Source of the DNA: Tridacna crocea
Taxonomy: Eukaryota > Mollusca > Bivalvia > Cardiida > Cardiidae
Length of the DNA stretch: 64,000 bases
Assembly (NCBI GenBank): GCA_943736015.1
Contig: OX031059.1
Coordinates: 18,042,001-18,106,000, forward strand
Direction of reading: 5' to 3'
The number at the start of each line of letters is the position of its first letter. Positions within the stretch are counted from its first letter, which is position 1. The translations under genes were made by a program, and so were the position numbers. Positions 9,870-20,633 of the stretch are shown here, piece by piece. The notes below the pieces were generated by a model, which saw only the letters and a program-made list of their open reading frames with translations, did not search any database and had not been told where the DNA came from.

Positions 9870-11163
9870 TAAACCCTTTACTAAATTATTCCGAGTTTTT
9901 TTCACGTTCCCATGGAGGAAACCCTTTGCAAACGTTTAGAGATAACAAGAAAATTCTGGTCATCCTCTTTTTCTCACAATGTTTTTTCATAAACAAACTC
10001 CTTCATTTGAGCTGCTTGAAATTTGTGGTCCGCAAGTACTTTCGGTAAGGACCAATATTAAAGTTTGTAATCTTTTGTAATGCAGACTTTTTTCCCAAAA
10101 TACAATTTTCAGACTTGTCCAAATTTAAAGCATGTGCAGACAACATAATTATCAAATGTGACTCATATCGAAGGATTAGTCTTTGATAGGGAAACACCTT
10201 GGAAAAAGGAAGAAATACTGGTAACCAGAATTGTTTTCTTTTCCCACAATGTTTTAAAAGTCTCCTTCATCAGTGACATTAAGAATCGGGATCATGTTGT
10301 ATACAGTTAACCTGTTACCACACAATGACAACTTTTAAGACCTCTGACAGAGAAGGCTTTTGAAAACATTGTGAGAAAAGGAGAAAATGCTGGTTACCAG
10401 CATTTTCTCCTTTTCCCACAATGTTTTCTGTCCTGTCATAGAAAAACCATTTCATATGTGCCACATTGAAACTGTCATCTGCAAATGCTTTCAATTCGGA
10501 CAGTTCTAAAATTTTGTCATGCAGTAATGAGTTAAGTCACCAGCCTCCTTAACCCACTACTCAACAGATACTCATTTCTACGCATTGCTTGTAGGAGACT
10601 TTGGAAAACACTGTGGCAAAAGGTGAAACTGCTCGTGATGAGCAATATCACCTTTTGTCAGAATGTATTCTATGCTATCAAAAGGTATCATATACACATA
10701 AGAAACGGCTTCATCCTTGCTGTTATTTAGGGTCAATTAGAGATACCATAGGAATGCCTTATGGGGTAAAGGGTTATTGTAGGCTCAAACTGTCTCAAAA
10801 ACTTAGCAAAGATGGATATTATTGGGACAATGAAAACAGTGGAACTTAACAAGGATAATAGAAGCATTGAAAAACTTGTATTAGTGCATCTTTAGCCGTT
10901 AAATGCATTTTTACTTGGTTCTGGATTTGAATGGCTGTCATTTCACTGGATAAAAATTTATCCCATGTTTTCACGACTGTCACAAAGAAGCTTTTTAAAA
11001 ACATTGTGGGAAAAAAAGAAATTGCTTTTGACCAGCATTTTCTCTTTTTTCCCCCGATGTTTTCTGCCCTTCCCCAAACAAATTTTGGGTCTAATTAATT
11101 TTGTCTGCAAAATGCTTTCCATTAGGAGCAGCCTAACATTTCATTGTTTGGTAAAGAGATAAA
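9870..11163. mobile_element. TTAA foldback MITE cluster (5 copies)
   Basis: Copies at about 9870-10050 (diverged), 10090-10310 (diverged), 10307-10535 (subfamily A, complete), 10549-10777 (subfamily C, complete, right end TTAT) and 10950-11163 (diverged). The second and third share their TTAA. The C copy has the TGGCAAAAGGTGAAA arm and a CGTGATGAGCA tip. Confidence 0.8.
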
Positions 11164-11189
11164 TTTTGTCATCTGACAATGAGTTAATT

Positions 11190-11860
11190 ATTTACAAGAC
11201 CTCAAAAGTTCAGATTGGTCAATCAATACCAAGTGCATTAGATTTTGCAGATGATAAAATTTAATGTTGTTTAAATGATTGGATCTTTTTTTGAATATTT
11301 AACTCATTACCAAACGACAAAATTTTAGGCTTGTCCAAATCGAAAGCATTTGCAGACGATAAAATAAAAGTGACTGAAAATTTGAAATTTGTTTTGTGAA
11401 GGGTAGAAAACATTGTGGGGAAAAAAAGAAAATGCTGTTTACCAGCATTTTCTCCTTTTCCCACAATGTTTTCTAAAGACCTATATCCCAGGGTCGTCAA
11501 CAGTAGGGATTGTGTGGTAATGGGTTAAGAGGAAACATTGTTGGAAAAATAGAAATGGCTCATCACCAGCTTTAATTTTCTTTCCCTTCCAATGATTTTT
11601 TCAAAAGCCTTCTCTTTACCAAAAACAAAATATTCTAAAGTGGTCCGAATTGAAAGCAGGTGCAGATGACTATTGTAATGAGGCTCAAATGGAGAAAATT
11701 GTCTTAGAAAGAATAGAAAACATTGAGGGAAAAGGAGAAAATGCTGGTTACCAGCATTTTCTCCTTTTCCCACAATGTTTTCTGAAGCTTTTTTTCTCCT
11801 TTTTTTCTGAAGCTTTTTTTCTTCAGGGTCGTTAAAACCCAGGACTATGTAGTAAATATC
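11190..11860. mobile_element. TTAA foldback MITE cluster
   Basis: Fragment at about 11190-11270, complete subfamily A copy at 11299-11528 (TTAACTCATTACCAAACGAC ... GGTAATGGGTTAA), fragment 11530-11612 and a copy at about 11613-11858 whose right side carries a small internal duplication (gaagctttttttct... twice, about 11783-11825). Confidence 0.75.
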
Positions 11861-12181
11861 TTACTTGTCTATATATTTATATCAAACTTGTTGATAAAAT
11901 TGTGTGACATGAGCCTTGGCAAGCCTTGACGAACATCATACACATTGTTGTCAACGAGTTTGATAAACATGATTTTTCAAACATATACCGGTAAATCAAA
12001 ATTTTTCCAGGCATATACATCTTGGCAACAGTGACATCATTTTTCCCAATAACTGTGTTATAGTACAAATTCCCACACAAAGTGTGGTTGTTTCTCTGGC
12101 TTAAGGTGCTGATCAGAACAGGGGCCCAAAAAACAGTACCGGTAATAGAATATAGTGTGTTGTCAAAAATCAGTCATGGGT

Positions 12182-12729
12182 TTAAAGGTGGCCCTTCAGA
12201 TCTTGGGACGAAAATTTGAAAAAAATGCAAAAAAATCATCCTTATACTCCCCAAGCCTTTTAATTTGCCTTCATAAAACCCCAGTAGTCGAAAACCATCC
12301 GACAGCACGAGAAATTACAGATTTACTACGGCCCAGGTTGACACCGACGGGAGACACGTTCTATTTTTAGATGATCAATTCGCTCATTTATATACAGGAA
12401 TACACAGACAAAGTTTCAAATATAGGGTCCGAAGAAGACATTATGGAAAATAATTATTACATGTTTGTTATGTAATGGAATTTAAGCGCTATAAGTCACG
12501 TGCCAGTGACTTGACATTCCCAAAATGGTTTATTGATTTTTGGCGGGAAATCTAAAAATACCTTAAGAGGCTACGTAGCCTTTTAAGGGAACACCATCAA
12601 AAAAAATTTTTTTTGTAATGTTATGAGTCTTACTTATTGATGATTTGTATTATTTTTTCATATAAATTTTAGTGATATATATGTTTTTTAATTTGGTGAG
12701 ATGAAAAAATTCTAAATACCCACCTTTAA
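12182..12729 (+). mobile_element. 548-bp TIR element (TTAAAGGTGG ends)
   Basis: Starts TTAAAGGTGGCCCTTC and ends CCCACCTTTAA, giving a short inverted terminal repeat of about 10 bp. No coding capacity; the frame at 12155-12370 lies in it without recognisable motifs. A diverged relative in the opposite orientation is at 3922-4480. I infer a non-autonomous DNA transposon; superfamily unknown. Confidence 0.65.
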
Positions 12730-12810
12730 TACATTGCCAGAGGAGGTTTTATGGGATAAAGAATTTTAATGGTTATTTGAAATAAAAGGATTGTTTCGTT
12801 AAGTGCATGT

Positions 12811-13990
12811 TTAACTCTTTAATACACAATCCAAACTTTTAACAACTCTGATAAAGAAGGCTTTTGAAAACATTGTGGAAAAAAGAGAAAATTCAGGTAA
12901 TCAGCACTTTATCCTTTTCCAATAATGTTTTCTTCGCTTTCTGAACAAATTACTAACCTTATACGAGATGACAAAATGTTAGCTTTGTAAGCTCTTGTAG
13001 ACAACAATCCCACAGTTCAAATCATACAGTCTTGCTTTGATTGGGTAGAAAACATTGTGAAGAAAGGAGAAAATTTTGGTTACCAGCATTTTAGCCTTTT
13101 CCCACAATGATTTCAAAATACTTTTACTTAGGGTCATAAAAACCAGGGTTTGTTTGGTAAAGGCTTAATTTGTCTCCGAAAAAGGAAACAATGTCACAAC
13201 AAGGTGTGTAATTAAAAGTGGTAAGGAGACTCACGTCCTGCACTTACCATTTTGCAAAACATCGTAATTTGAAATCAGATCAGTAATTATTAGATTCCGA
13301 TTTAACCCTGATTAAACAAATGATTGCAGGATTTTAAAACCATAATAATCAAGGCTTTTGAAAACATTGTGGGAAAAGGAGAAAATACTGGTAACCAGCA
13401 TTTTCTCCTTTTTCTCACAATATTTTCTATGCTATCAGATACCTGAAGGTCATTTGTAGCAATTCCAAATTTGTCGTCTGATTTTGTTTTGAAATTGATA
13501 GGGTCCAGAATTTGTTGTATGGGAATTAGGTATTAAGTAAAGGAGACTATTTGTTTTCTGTTGTTCAAAATACATGGACTGGTACTGACACTTTTCAGCC
13601 ATAAACTTTCAAACACAGCTTTCATACCCTTTTACCACACAATTAAGAATTTTTATGAGCTGGGCAGGCAATGCTTTTGAAAACTTTTTACAGAAAGGAC
13701 AAAGTGCAAGCATCCAGTGTTTTTTCCTTTTTGCAAAATTTTTAAAACCAGTTTTCAAGACATAACCCAAAGTCTGAGTCTTATTTAACTTGTCGTCTGG
13801 AAATGTTTTCAGTTTGGGCATGTCTAGAATTTTTTTTACCAGACGCCAACAGATTTTAATCAGCTGATCTGATAGCATCATTCTGTAGATATCAAATAAA
13901 ATGTGGTTGAAATGATGGAATACTGAAAAAAACTGTGAGAAAGAAAGCCAATGCTAGTTGCTGATTTGTTTTCCCATATGCCCTTAAACT
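12811..13990. mobile_element. Cluster of decayed TTAA foldback MITEs
   Basis: Copies or fragments at about 12811-12950, 12950-13168 (right end AAGGCTTAA), 13330-13530 (good stem at 13369-13425), 13626-13840 and 13835-13990. All are more diverged than the copies around 8-11 kb. The stretch 13170-13330 shows nothing recognisable. Confidence 0.65.
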
Positions 13991-14510
13991 ATAAAGCATA
14001 CAAAAACACATCTTCGCAAGCCAAGGTTACAATCACTACATGGATCTTACCTTGGCTGATTGAGCCCAGTTTCGAGATTCCTGCGATGCGCCCTCTATTG
14101 GATGATAGTTTTACCCCCCTTTACATCATATTTCTAAAAGCCAATGAAATATGGTTTTACAAACTGCTTATGAATACACATGAAGCAATAAGTAGACATC
14201 TACGTGGGTTTCCATGTTTATCTTCTATTCGAAAGGTAGCTTATTCTCTTTTTATCAAAGATGAAATGCTATGAGCGATTTCATTTGTTGCAATTAGAGC
14301 TGGCTGCATCCAATGAAAAAGCGTATCGGGGGAATGTAAAAATCAAGCTCGATCTGCCAAGGGTAGAGTAGCGTAGTGAATCATCAGCCTTGGTTGCGAA
14401 GATGACAAAAACATGCATACTGAAAACTATACAGTAGTGAGAAAGAAAGCCAATGCTAGTTGTTGATTTGTTTTCCCATATACCCTTCAACTATTAAACT
14501 CACAAAAACA
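13920..14510. repeat. ~85-bp tandem duplication around a transposon
   Basis: The segment containing 'gagaaagaaagccaatgcta', 'gttttcccata' and ending 'acaaaaaca' appears at 13920-14008 and again at about 14414-14503, on either side of the element at 14009-14404. The copies differ at several positions. The simplest order is duplication first, with later insertion of the element at the junction. Confidence 0.75.
14009..14404. mobile_element. 396-bp TIR transposon with 9-bp target duplication
   Basis: Begins CATCTTCGCAAGCCAAGG and ends, on the other strand, with CATCTTCGCAACCAAGG; the similarity continues for about 30 bp. It is bordered by ACAAAAACA at 14000-14008 and again at 14405-14413. A perfect 9-bp duplication is typical of Mutator-like elements, so I infer a non-autonomous MULE. 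The open frame at 13951-14274 crosses its left end and has no transposase motif. Confidence 0.8.
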
Positions 14511-14529
14511 TGGATTAAGTCGACAAATA

Positions 14530-14980
14530 GATTGGTCCATATTGAAAGCACTTGCAGACAACAAAGTAAAAGTGACTGAAAAATCGAAATTTGATTTGGG
14601 AAAGGTAGAAAACATTGTGGGAAAAGGAGAAAATGCTGGTTACCAGCATTTTCTCCTTTTCCCACAATGTTTTCCAAAGGCTTCTACCTAAGGGTCATCA
14701 AAAGTCATCACTGTGTGGGAGCGCTATTAAAAAAAAAAATAATTGTAAACTTATCTTAACTCTACCAAGCAACAAAATTTTAGACTGGTGCAGATTGAAA
14801 GCACTTGCAGACTACAAAATATATGAAACTCTAAAACTGAAATGTGTTTCCAGCAGAGTAGAAAACATTGTGGGAAGGAGATAATGCTGGTTACCAGCAT
14901 TTTCTCCTTTTCCTACAGTGTTTTCCAAAAGGCTTCTTTCTCAGGGTCATTAAAAGTCAGGTGGTATGGTAAGGGGTTAA
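14530..14980. mobile_element. Two TTAA foldback MITEs
   Basis: About 14530-14730 (left terminal repeat lost; perfect central stem) and 14757-14980 (TTAA both ends). They lie just upstream of the first dystrobrevin exon in the window. Confidence 0.8.
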
Positions 14981-15092
14981 GCAACTGCTCCTTTTCAGCA
15001 TTGTTTTAAGAAATCGTATGATGCAGTGTGCAGTAATGTAATTAGGTACATGTAATTTGCTCTGCAAAAAAATGAATAATGTATATTTTCAG

Positions 15093-15178
15093 GCTAGAAG
15101 CCCGGTGGAGTTGAATTTCTCGCTGGATGCTCACAGTGCCCAAAGAGAGTTAATTTCACAACTTGAAGCGAAAAACAG
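15093..15178 (+). CDS. DTNA/DTNB-like: Dystrobrevin, coiled-coil exon 1 (partial gene)
   Basis: First recognisable exon of a plus-strand dystrobrevin, a cytoplasmic protein that binds dystrophin and syntrophins in the membrane-associated dystrophin complex. The acceptor is tattttcAG before 15093 and the donor AACAG|GTCAGT after 15178. It encodes residues 1-29 of the segment found here, from ARSPVELNFSLD to QLEAKNR; vertebrate dystrobrevins have DLSFNFDAN...LIAELENKNR at this place, the start of the first coiled-coil helix. 86 bp, ending with two bases of a codon completed at 17583. Upstream exons (EF-hand, ZZ) were not found in the window. Confidence 0.9.
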
Positions 15179-15184
15179 GTCAGT

Positions 15185-16347
15185 ACTAATTCTTTACTAG
15201 ATGTGAAAATTGCAGACTAGACTGAATTCGAAGCATTTGCAGAAGACAAAATAAATGTGGCTAAGATGTCATTGTGACTTCTGTCTTTGGCTCTTTACCA
15301 ATGTTTTAGGCTTGTCCAAATCGAAAGCATTTGCAAACGACAAAATAAAAGTGACTGAAAATTTGAAATATGTTTTGTGAAGGGTAGAAAACATTGTGGG
15401 AAAAGGAGAAAATGCTGGTTACCAGCATTTTCCACTTTTCCCACCATGTTTTGTAAAGGCTTCTTTCTCAGGGTTGTCAAAAGTAGGGAATGTGTGTGAT
15501 TCTTCTTTTTCCACAATGTTTTCTACTCCTTTTAGGACAAACTAATACGTGAAAAACATTTGAAATGTTATTTGTAAATTCCCTCAATTTAGTCAAGTCT
15601 AAAATTTTGCTGTGTGGTAGAATGTGAGGCAGTAATTCTATGAACAATTGAATTAGACTGTCATTATCCAGTAAAATTATTTAGCAGTAGACAACTTTTG
15701 AAAGCTTCTCTATAAATTATAGATAATCGTCATGAAATATGGTACAATAAGCAAATATACCGGTATGTGAAAACAGAAGGAAAAAGGACAAATACTGTTT
15801 ATCATGAGCAATTTCTTCTTTTACCCAATGGATTTTAACCCTTTCCCAAACGACAAACTTTTGGACTACGCCAAATTGAAAGCATTTGCAGACGACAATT
15901 CAACTCTTGCTGAAAAGATGATTTCTGTCTATAATAGGGTATAAAACATTGTGGGAAAAGGAGAAAATGCTGGTTACCAGCATTTTCTCCTTTTCCCACA
16001 ATGTTTTCTAAAGGCTACTATCCTAGACCTGTATAAACCAGGGATTGTTTGGGAAAGGGTTAATGGCTATCTGTAGGAAGACAAAATAAGGATTGAAAAA
16101 TATCCACAATTTTCTAAAATATCAAATGTTTTCATAAACTGCTCATCCTTAACAGCTTACTACACAGTTCTGAGTTTTAACAACCCTAACAGAGAAGACT
16201 TTTTGGAACAAGCGATTTGTTCTTTTCCCTCAATGTTTCCTACATTTTCAAAGACAAATCCCAATATTTGTGCCATATTTAATTTGTCTTCTGCAAATGC
16301 TTTCAGTTTCAACAAGTTTAAAATTTTGTCCATTTGTAAAGAGTCAA
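15185..16347. mobile_element. TTAA foldback MITEs within a dystrobrevin intron
   Basis: Fragments at about 15185-15270 and 15500-15630, copies at about 15289-15505 (subfamily A), 15835-16063 (TTTCCC-type ends with an A-type GCTGGTTACCAGC centre, a hybrid of A and B features) and 16149-16347 (diverged). An older scrap lies at 15770-15834. Confidence 0.8.
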
Positions 16348-16438
16348 AAGTTTCTGAGATTATGATAGTGTAATTGCATACACCCTTTTCAGTCTGATAT
16401 TGTGGTAAAACCTAATGGAACCACTTCTAGTTTCATCC

Positions 16439-17420
16439 TTAAACTGTTTAGCACACGACAAAAATGTAGACTGGTCGGAATTAAAAACGTTTGCAGACAA
16501 ACAATACATTATGTTGCTTAAATAATAGAATAATGTCTTTGATAGGTTGGAAATTATGTTTTGCTATCTGCATACATACTGAATTTCATACAAATGTAGC
16601 CCTTTCCCAAACCACAAATTTTAGACTCTTCCAAACTAAAAGAGTTTGCAGACGACAATTTAAGATTTGGAGAAAATGGCAGAAAGTTCTCGAAAAAGGG
16701 TAGAAAATACTGTGGGAAAAGGAGAAATTGCTCGGTATGAGCAATTTCTTCTTTTCCCACAGTGTTTTCAAAAGACTTTTACTGCAGACACGTAAAAACC
16801 AGGGCATGTTAATGGGAAAGGGTTAAACTGTTACCAAACAATTACTGGTTTCCACAGCCCAGAGGAAGCAGACATCTAAAAACAGGAGAAAAAAACAGGA
16901 GAAAATGTGGAAAACCTGCATTTTCTCCTTTTCCCACAAAGTATTCTACTCTTCTGAAGTCAAGTTTCAATTTTTGAGCCATGTTTATTTTGTCAGATGC
17001 AAATGCTTTCAATTTGGACAAGTCTAGAATTTTGTTGTTTGGTAAAGAGTTAAAACTAGATCAACTACCTGTTAAGGCTTTTAAAAACATTTCGGGTGAG
17101 TCAAAAAATGCTTGAAAATTTGAAAATGATGGTAACCAGTGTTTTATTTTTTTTACATGATCCTTTTTATTCTTTTAAAAATTTTATTTGTTTAACCCTT
17201 TACTACATAGATACTCGTTTCTATGCATTGCTTGTAGGAGTCTTTGGAAAACATTGTGGCAAAAGGTGAAATTGCCCGTGACGAGCAATTTCACCTTTTG
17301 CCACAATGTTTTCTATGCTATCAATAGGTGTCATATACACATAAGAAACAGCTTTATCCTTGCTGTTATTTGGGGTCAGTTAGAGATACCATAAAAATTC
17401 TTTATGGGGTAAAGGGTTAA
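16439..17420. mobile_element. TTAA foldback MITEs incl. subfamilies B and C
   Basis: 16439-16560 (truncated), 16596-16826 (subfamily B, stem ACTGTGGGAAAAGGAGAAATTGCT), 16823-17053 (subfamily A, shares TTAA with the previous one), 17060-17190 (scrap) and 17192-17420 (subfamily C, complete, TTAA both ends, the best-preserved C copy: the arm TGTGGCAAAAGGTGAAATTG is mirrored by CAATTTCACCTTTTGCCACA). Confidence 0.85.
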
Positions 17421-17582
17421 AAACAAGCCTATATTTTTCAACATCTGAACTAAGAAGTCTTAAAAAGGGTAGAGAACTTGTGAGAAAACTCAAGATTAAG
17501 TGGTAAAGGGTTGGTGTAGCCTAATAACGAGTTCATGAATTATAGCTAACTGACTTTTCATGCATTATAATTTGATCCCCAG

Positions 17583-17790
17583 GGAGATAATGCATGAAAT
17601 TCAACGCTTACGGATGGAACAAGAGGCTCATGCGAAAAGTGCATCCAATGCTGAATACAACCCAACTTTAATGGCAGAGTTAAGGTTGCTACGACAACGC
17701 AAAGATGAGCTAGAGTCTAGGATGACAGCTCTGCAGGACAGTCGAAAGGACCTTGTGATGCAATTGGAAACTTTAATGAAATTGTTAAAG
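17583..17790 (+). CDS. DTNA/DTNB-like: Dystrobrevin, main coiled-coil exon
   Basis: Residues 29-98 of the segment. Contains EIxxEIQRLRxE at the end of the first helix, then [19 protein letters not shown] and a stretch ending [13 protein letters not shown]; vertebrate dystrobrevins have nearly the same [19 protein letters not shown] and GLMKLLK. This is the most conserved part in the window and identifies the gene. The family uses these heptads to pair with the matching coiled coil of dystrophin. Acceptor gatccccAG before 17583, donor AAAG|GTAGTT after 17790; the exon starts with the last base of an Arg codon and ends in phase 0. Confidence 0.97.
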
Positions 17791-17866
17791 GTAGTTTTGA
17801 TATTCAATTACAGAATATACATATTTCATGAATTCTGGTAAGAATTGCACGTTGTCAAAAGAGGGT

Positions 17867-19765
17867 TTAACTAATTGCCAAACAACAAAATTTTAGGTTT
17901 GTCCAAATCGAAAGCATTTGCAGAGGACAAATTAAAAGTAACTAAATTTCAAATTTGTTTTGTGAAAGGTAGAAAACATTGTGAAAAAAGGAGAAAAGGC
18001 TGGTTGCCAGAAGTTGTCTTACTTTCATATTTAGAAAATCTTCGAGAACAAGACAAAGAATGTTTTTAACCCTTTCCCAGATAAGTCCTGGTTTTTACAG
18101 CTCTGAGGTTGAAAGCAATTGAAAATACTGTAGAAAAAAGGAAAATTGCTCACAGTTAGCATTTTCTCCTTTTTAGCTCACCGGAGCACGTAGTGCTCAG
18201 GGTGAGCTATTGTGATCGGTTGTCGTCCGTCAACCGTCCGTCCGTAAACAATTACTAAAAAAATTTTCTCCTCTGAAACTGCCCATCAGATTTCAATGAA
18301 ACTTCACAGAAATGATCCTTAGGTGATGCACTTTCAAAATACTTCAAAGATTTGAATTCCATGAAGAACTCTGGTTGCCATGGCAACCAAAAGAAAAAAC
18401 TTTAAAAATCTTCTTGCCCCAAACTGTAAGGGCTAGAGCTTTCATATTTGGCATGTAGCATCATCTAGTGGTCCTCTACCAAAATACTTCAAATTATGGC
18501 CCTGGTGTTGAAAATGGCCCTATGTTGTGGGTTCTCGGATTTCACATAGAAATAAAGAAGGAAATCTTTAAAAATCTTCTTGTCCCAAACTGTAAGGGCT
18601 AGAGCTTTCATATTTGGCATGTAGCATCATCTAGTGGCCCTCTACCAAAATACTTCAAATTATGGGCCTAGTATTGAAAATAGTCCTATGTCGTGGGGTC
18701 TCAGATTTCACAAAGAGATAAAGAAGGAAACCTTTAAATATCTTCTTGTCCCAAACCGTAAGGGCTAGAGCTTTCATATATTTGGTATGCAGCAGTATCT
18801 CGTGACCCTCTACTGAAATACTTCAAATTATGGTCCTGCTTTGAAAATTAGTCCTTTGTTGTTGGTCTTGGAATTCACATAGAGACAAGGAAGGAAATCT
18901 TTAAAAATATTCTTGTCCCAAATGGTAATGGCCAGAGCTCTTATATGTGGCATGTATTATCATCTAGTAGCCCTCTACCAAAATACTTCATATGGCCCTG
19001 ATGTAAAAGATTGGCCCTATGTTGTGGGTCTTCGGAAAGTCTTCAGAAATCTCTTTGTCACAAATGGTAATGGCCAGAGCTTTCATATTTGGTATGTAGC
19101 ATCATCTAGTAGCCCTCTACCAAAATCCCTTAAATTATTACCCTAGTGTCGAAAATGGCCCTATGTTGTGGGTTCTCGGATTTCACGTAGTGATAAAGAA
19201 GGAAATCTTGGAAAATCTTCTTGTCCCAAACCATAAAGGCTAGAGCTTTCATATTTGGCATGTAGCATCATCTAGTGGCCCTCTACCAAAATTCTTCAAA
19301 ATATGGCCCTGGTATGAAAGTTAGCCCTATGTTGTTGGTCTCAATAATTCTACCTAGGACGGATTTTGAATAATTTCACTTTGATCTTCATTCTTACAGT
19401 AGGTTTTGCTTGTCCAGTGTGAAATTTTGAAGTCTCAAGTCAAATTGACTTTAGACTTGGTAAACATGTTTGTTACATTGACTGCTCTTTGCAACTATTA
19501 TACCTCCTTGACAACTGGCGGTGGGATTGCATATCTTGCGACAATTTTCTGTTCTTGTTTCATTATCATTTGCCCTTAAACCTCAGTGTTTGGTAGTTAT
19601 CTTCATTGTAGACCTTTAATGCTTAGTACTCAGGTGAGCGATATAGGACCATCATGGTCCTCTTGTTTCCACAATGTTTTCTTCCCTTACAGATGAAGAT
19701 ACCACCTTTTTAGCCACTTTAAATTTGTTGTCTGCAAATTCTTTCCCAAACAATCCCTGCTTTTT
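17867..19765. mobile_element. Foldback MITEs, the second split by another element
   Basis: 17867-18015 is a right-truncated subfamily A copy. A second MITE starts with TTAACCCTTTCCCAG at 18066 and breaks off in its stem (…CATTTTCTCCTTTTT) near 18172; its remaining arm (CCACAATGTTTTCTTCCC...) resumes at about 19669-19765. The AGCTCACC element at 18172-19668 is inserted between. Confidence 0.8.
18172..19668 (+). mobile_element. AGCTCACC element, copy 1 (internal tandem repeats)
   Basis: Left end AGCTCACCGGAGCACGTAGT, followed by GCTCAGGGTGAGCTATTGTG and GTCCGTCC repeats; right end CAGGTGAGCGATATAGGACC, then ATCATGGTCCTCTTGTTT. The left tip is itself a small palindrome around GAGCAC..GTGCTC, and GGACCATcATGGTCC forms one on the right. 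The body has six or more diverged ~150-bp direct repeats, each with 'aatcttcttgtcccaaa' and 'agctttcatatttggca'. No coding. Copies 2-4 are at 30607, 32631 and 41641. The type is common in mollusc genomes; its transposition mechanism is unknown to me. Confidence 0.85.
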
Positions 19766-19949
19766 ATGTTGCCTTTTGAAAACAATGTGGGTAAAGAAGA
19801 AAATGCTGGTAACCAGCATTTTCTCCTTTTCTCACAATGTTTCTACCCTATCATAGACAGAAATCATCTTTTCAGCAGGAGTTGAATTGTCGTCTAAAAT
19901 ACTTTCAATTTGGTCTCGTCCAAAAGTTTGTCATTTGGGAAAGGGTTAA
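19740..19949. mobile_element. TTAA foldback MITE
   Basis: Starts near 'ttcccaaacaatccctgc', has a good stem (GAAAATGCTGGTAACCAGC) and ends GGGAAAGGGTTAA; subfamily A centre with B-type GGGAAAGGG end. Confidence 0.75.
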
Positions 19950-20129
19950 GTTTCAGCAGACCAAAATTATCTCATCTGGTAAAGAGCTAAGAATGATTGG
20001 TGATCATCATCAGCCAAGATAAACACAGTGCATAGCGGCATATCTTGTTTTAGAATCAAGTAAAACAACAGTGTATGGAACCGCAGTGAAGTATTGCTAC
20101 ATTTGTATAACAATATATTTCATTTACAG

Positions 20130-20607
20130 AACCAGCCTACCTCACCAAGGATGACACCCCAAGACAGCCCACGTAGTTACAGTGCCTATTCCCCCACAAC
20201 TATCCCGACCCCAATACGCTCTAGTGATGCCCTGATGACCCCAAACACCCCTAGTGGTGACTCCTATATGAGCAGTCTAGGTTACCAACATGGCAGATCA
20301 AGTGTTCCACTAATGAACCAAAATGCATACTACTCGGACACGACCAATACCAGTACAAGTAGTTACAATAACCATGGACGTTTGAGTGCCCCTATTATTT
20401 CCCCTAGTCCCAGTAACACTCATATAACCCCCAATACCCCAGCTATGGAATCATCGACACTACTAGGACTTGAGGGCGATGTTCAACTGGCTTTCAGTCA
20501 ACCCTCAACTTCAGCTATAAGTGTGAAAAATTTACGAAATGATCTTTTGTCAGCTGCAGACAATATAACCGGTGCCATGTCCTCTTTAGTGAGAGAACTG
20601 AATTCTG
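20130..20607 (+). CDS. DTNA/DTNB-like: Dystrobrevin, Ser/Thr/Pro-rich linker and NLRNDLL exon
   Basis: Residues 99-258. After acceptor cattta-cAG it opens [20 protein letters not shown] and continues as a low-complexity linker rich in S, T, P and N (for example [29 protein letters not shown]), probably disordered with many SP/TP sites. The exon closes with GDVQLAFSQ and [19 protein letters not shown] followed by LVRELNS, matching GDVQEAFAQ and NLRNDLLVAADSITNTMSS of vertebrate dystrobrevins. Donor TTCTG|GTAGGT. The linker is longer than in the vertebrate proteins as I remember them. The next MITE starts about 27 bp past the donor. Confidence 0.95.
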
Positions 20608-20633
20608 GTAGGTTTTTATTTGTAATCTTTGTT

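Larger units (their letters stand above)
9104..9873. mobile_element. TTAA foldback MITE interrupted by a TRIM
   Basis: MITE left part 9104-9250 (TTAACTCTTTACCAAACGAC ... AAATGCTGGTTACCAGC) and right part 9783-9873 (CAGTATTTTCTCC ... GGTAAAC). The 532-bp TRIM at 9251-9782 was inserted a few bases past the centre of the palindrome. Reading across the insertion and removing one CAGC/CAGT duplication restores the expected ACCAGCATTTTCTCC stem with one substitution. Confidence 0.9.

Noticed and set aside
13951..14274. 107-codon frame as a transposase
   Set aside because: It starts outside the TIR element and shows no DDE-type motif; the 396-bp element is too short for a transposase.
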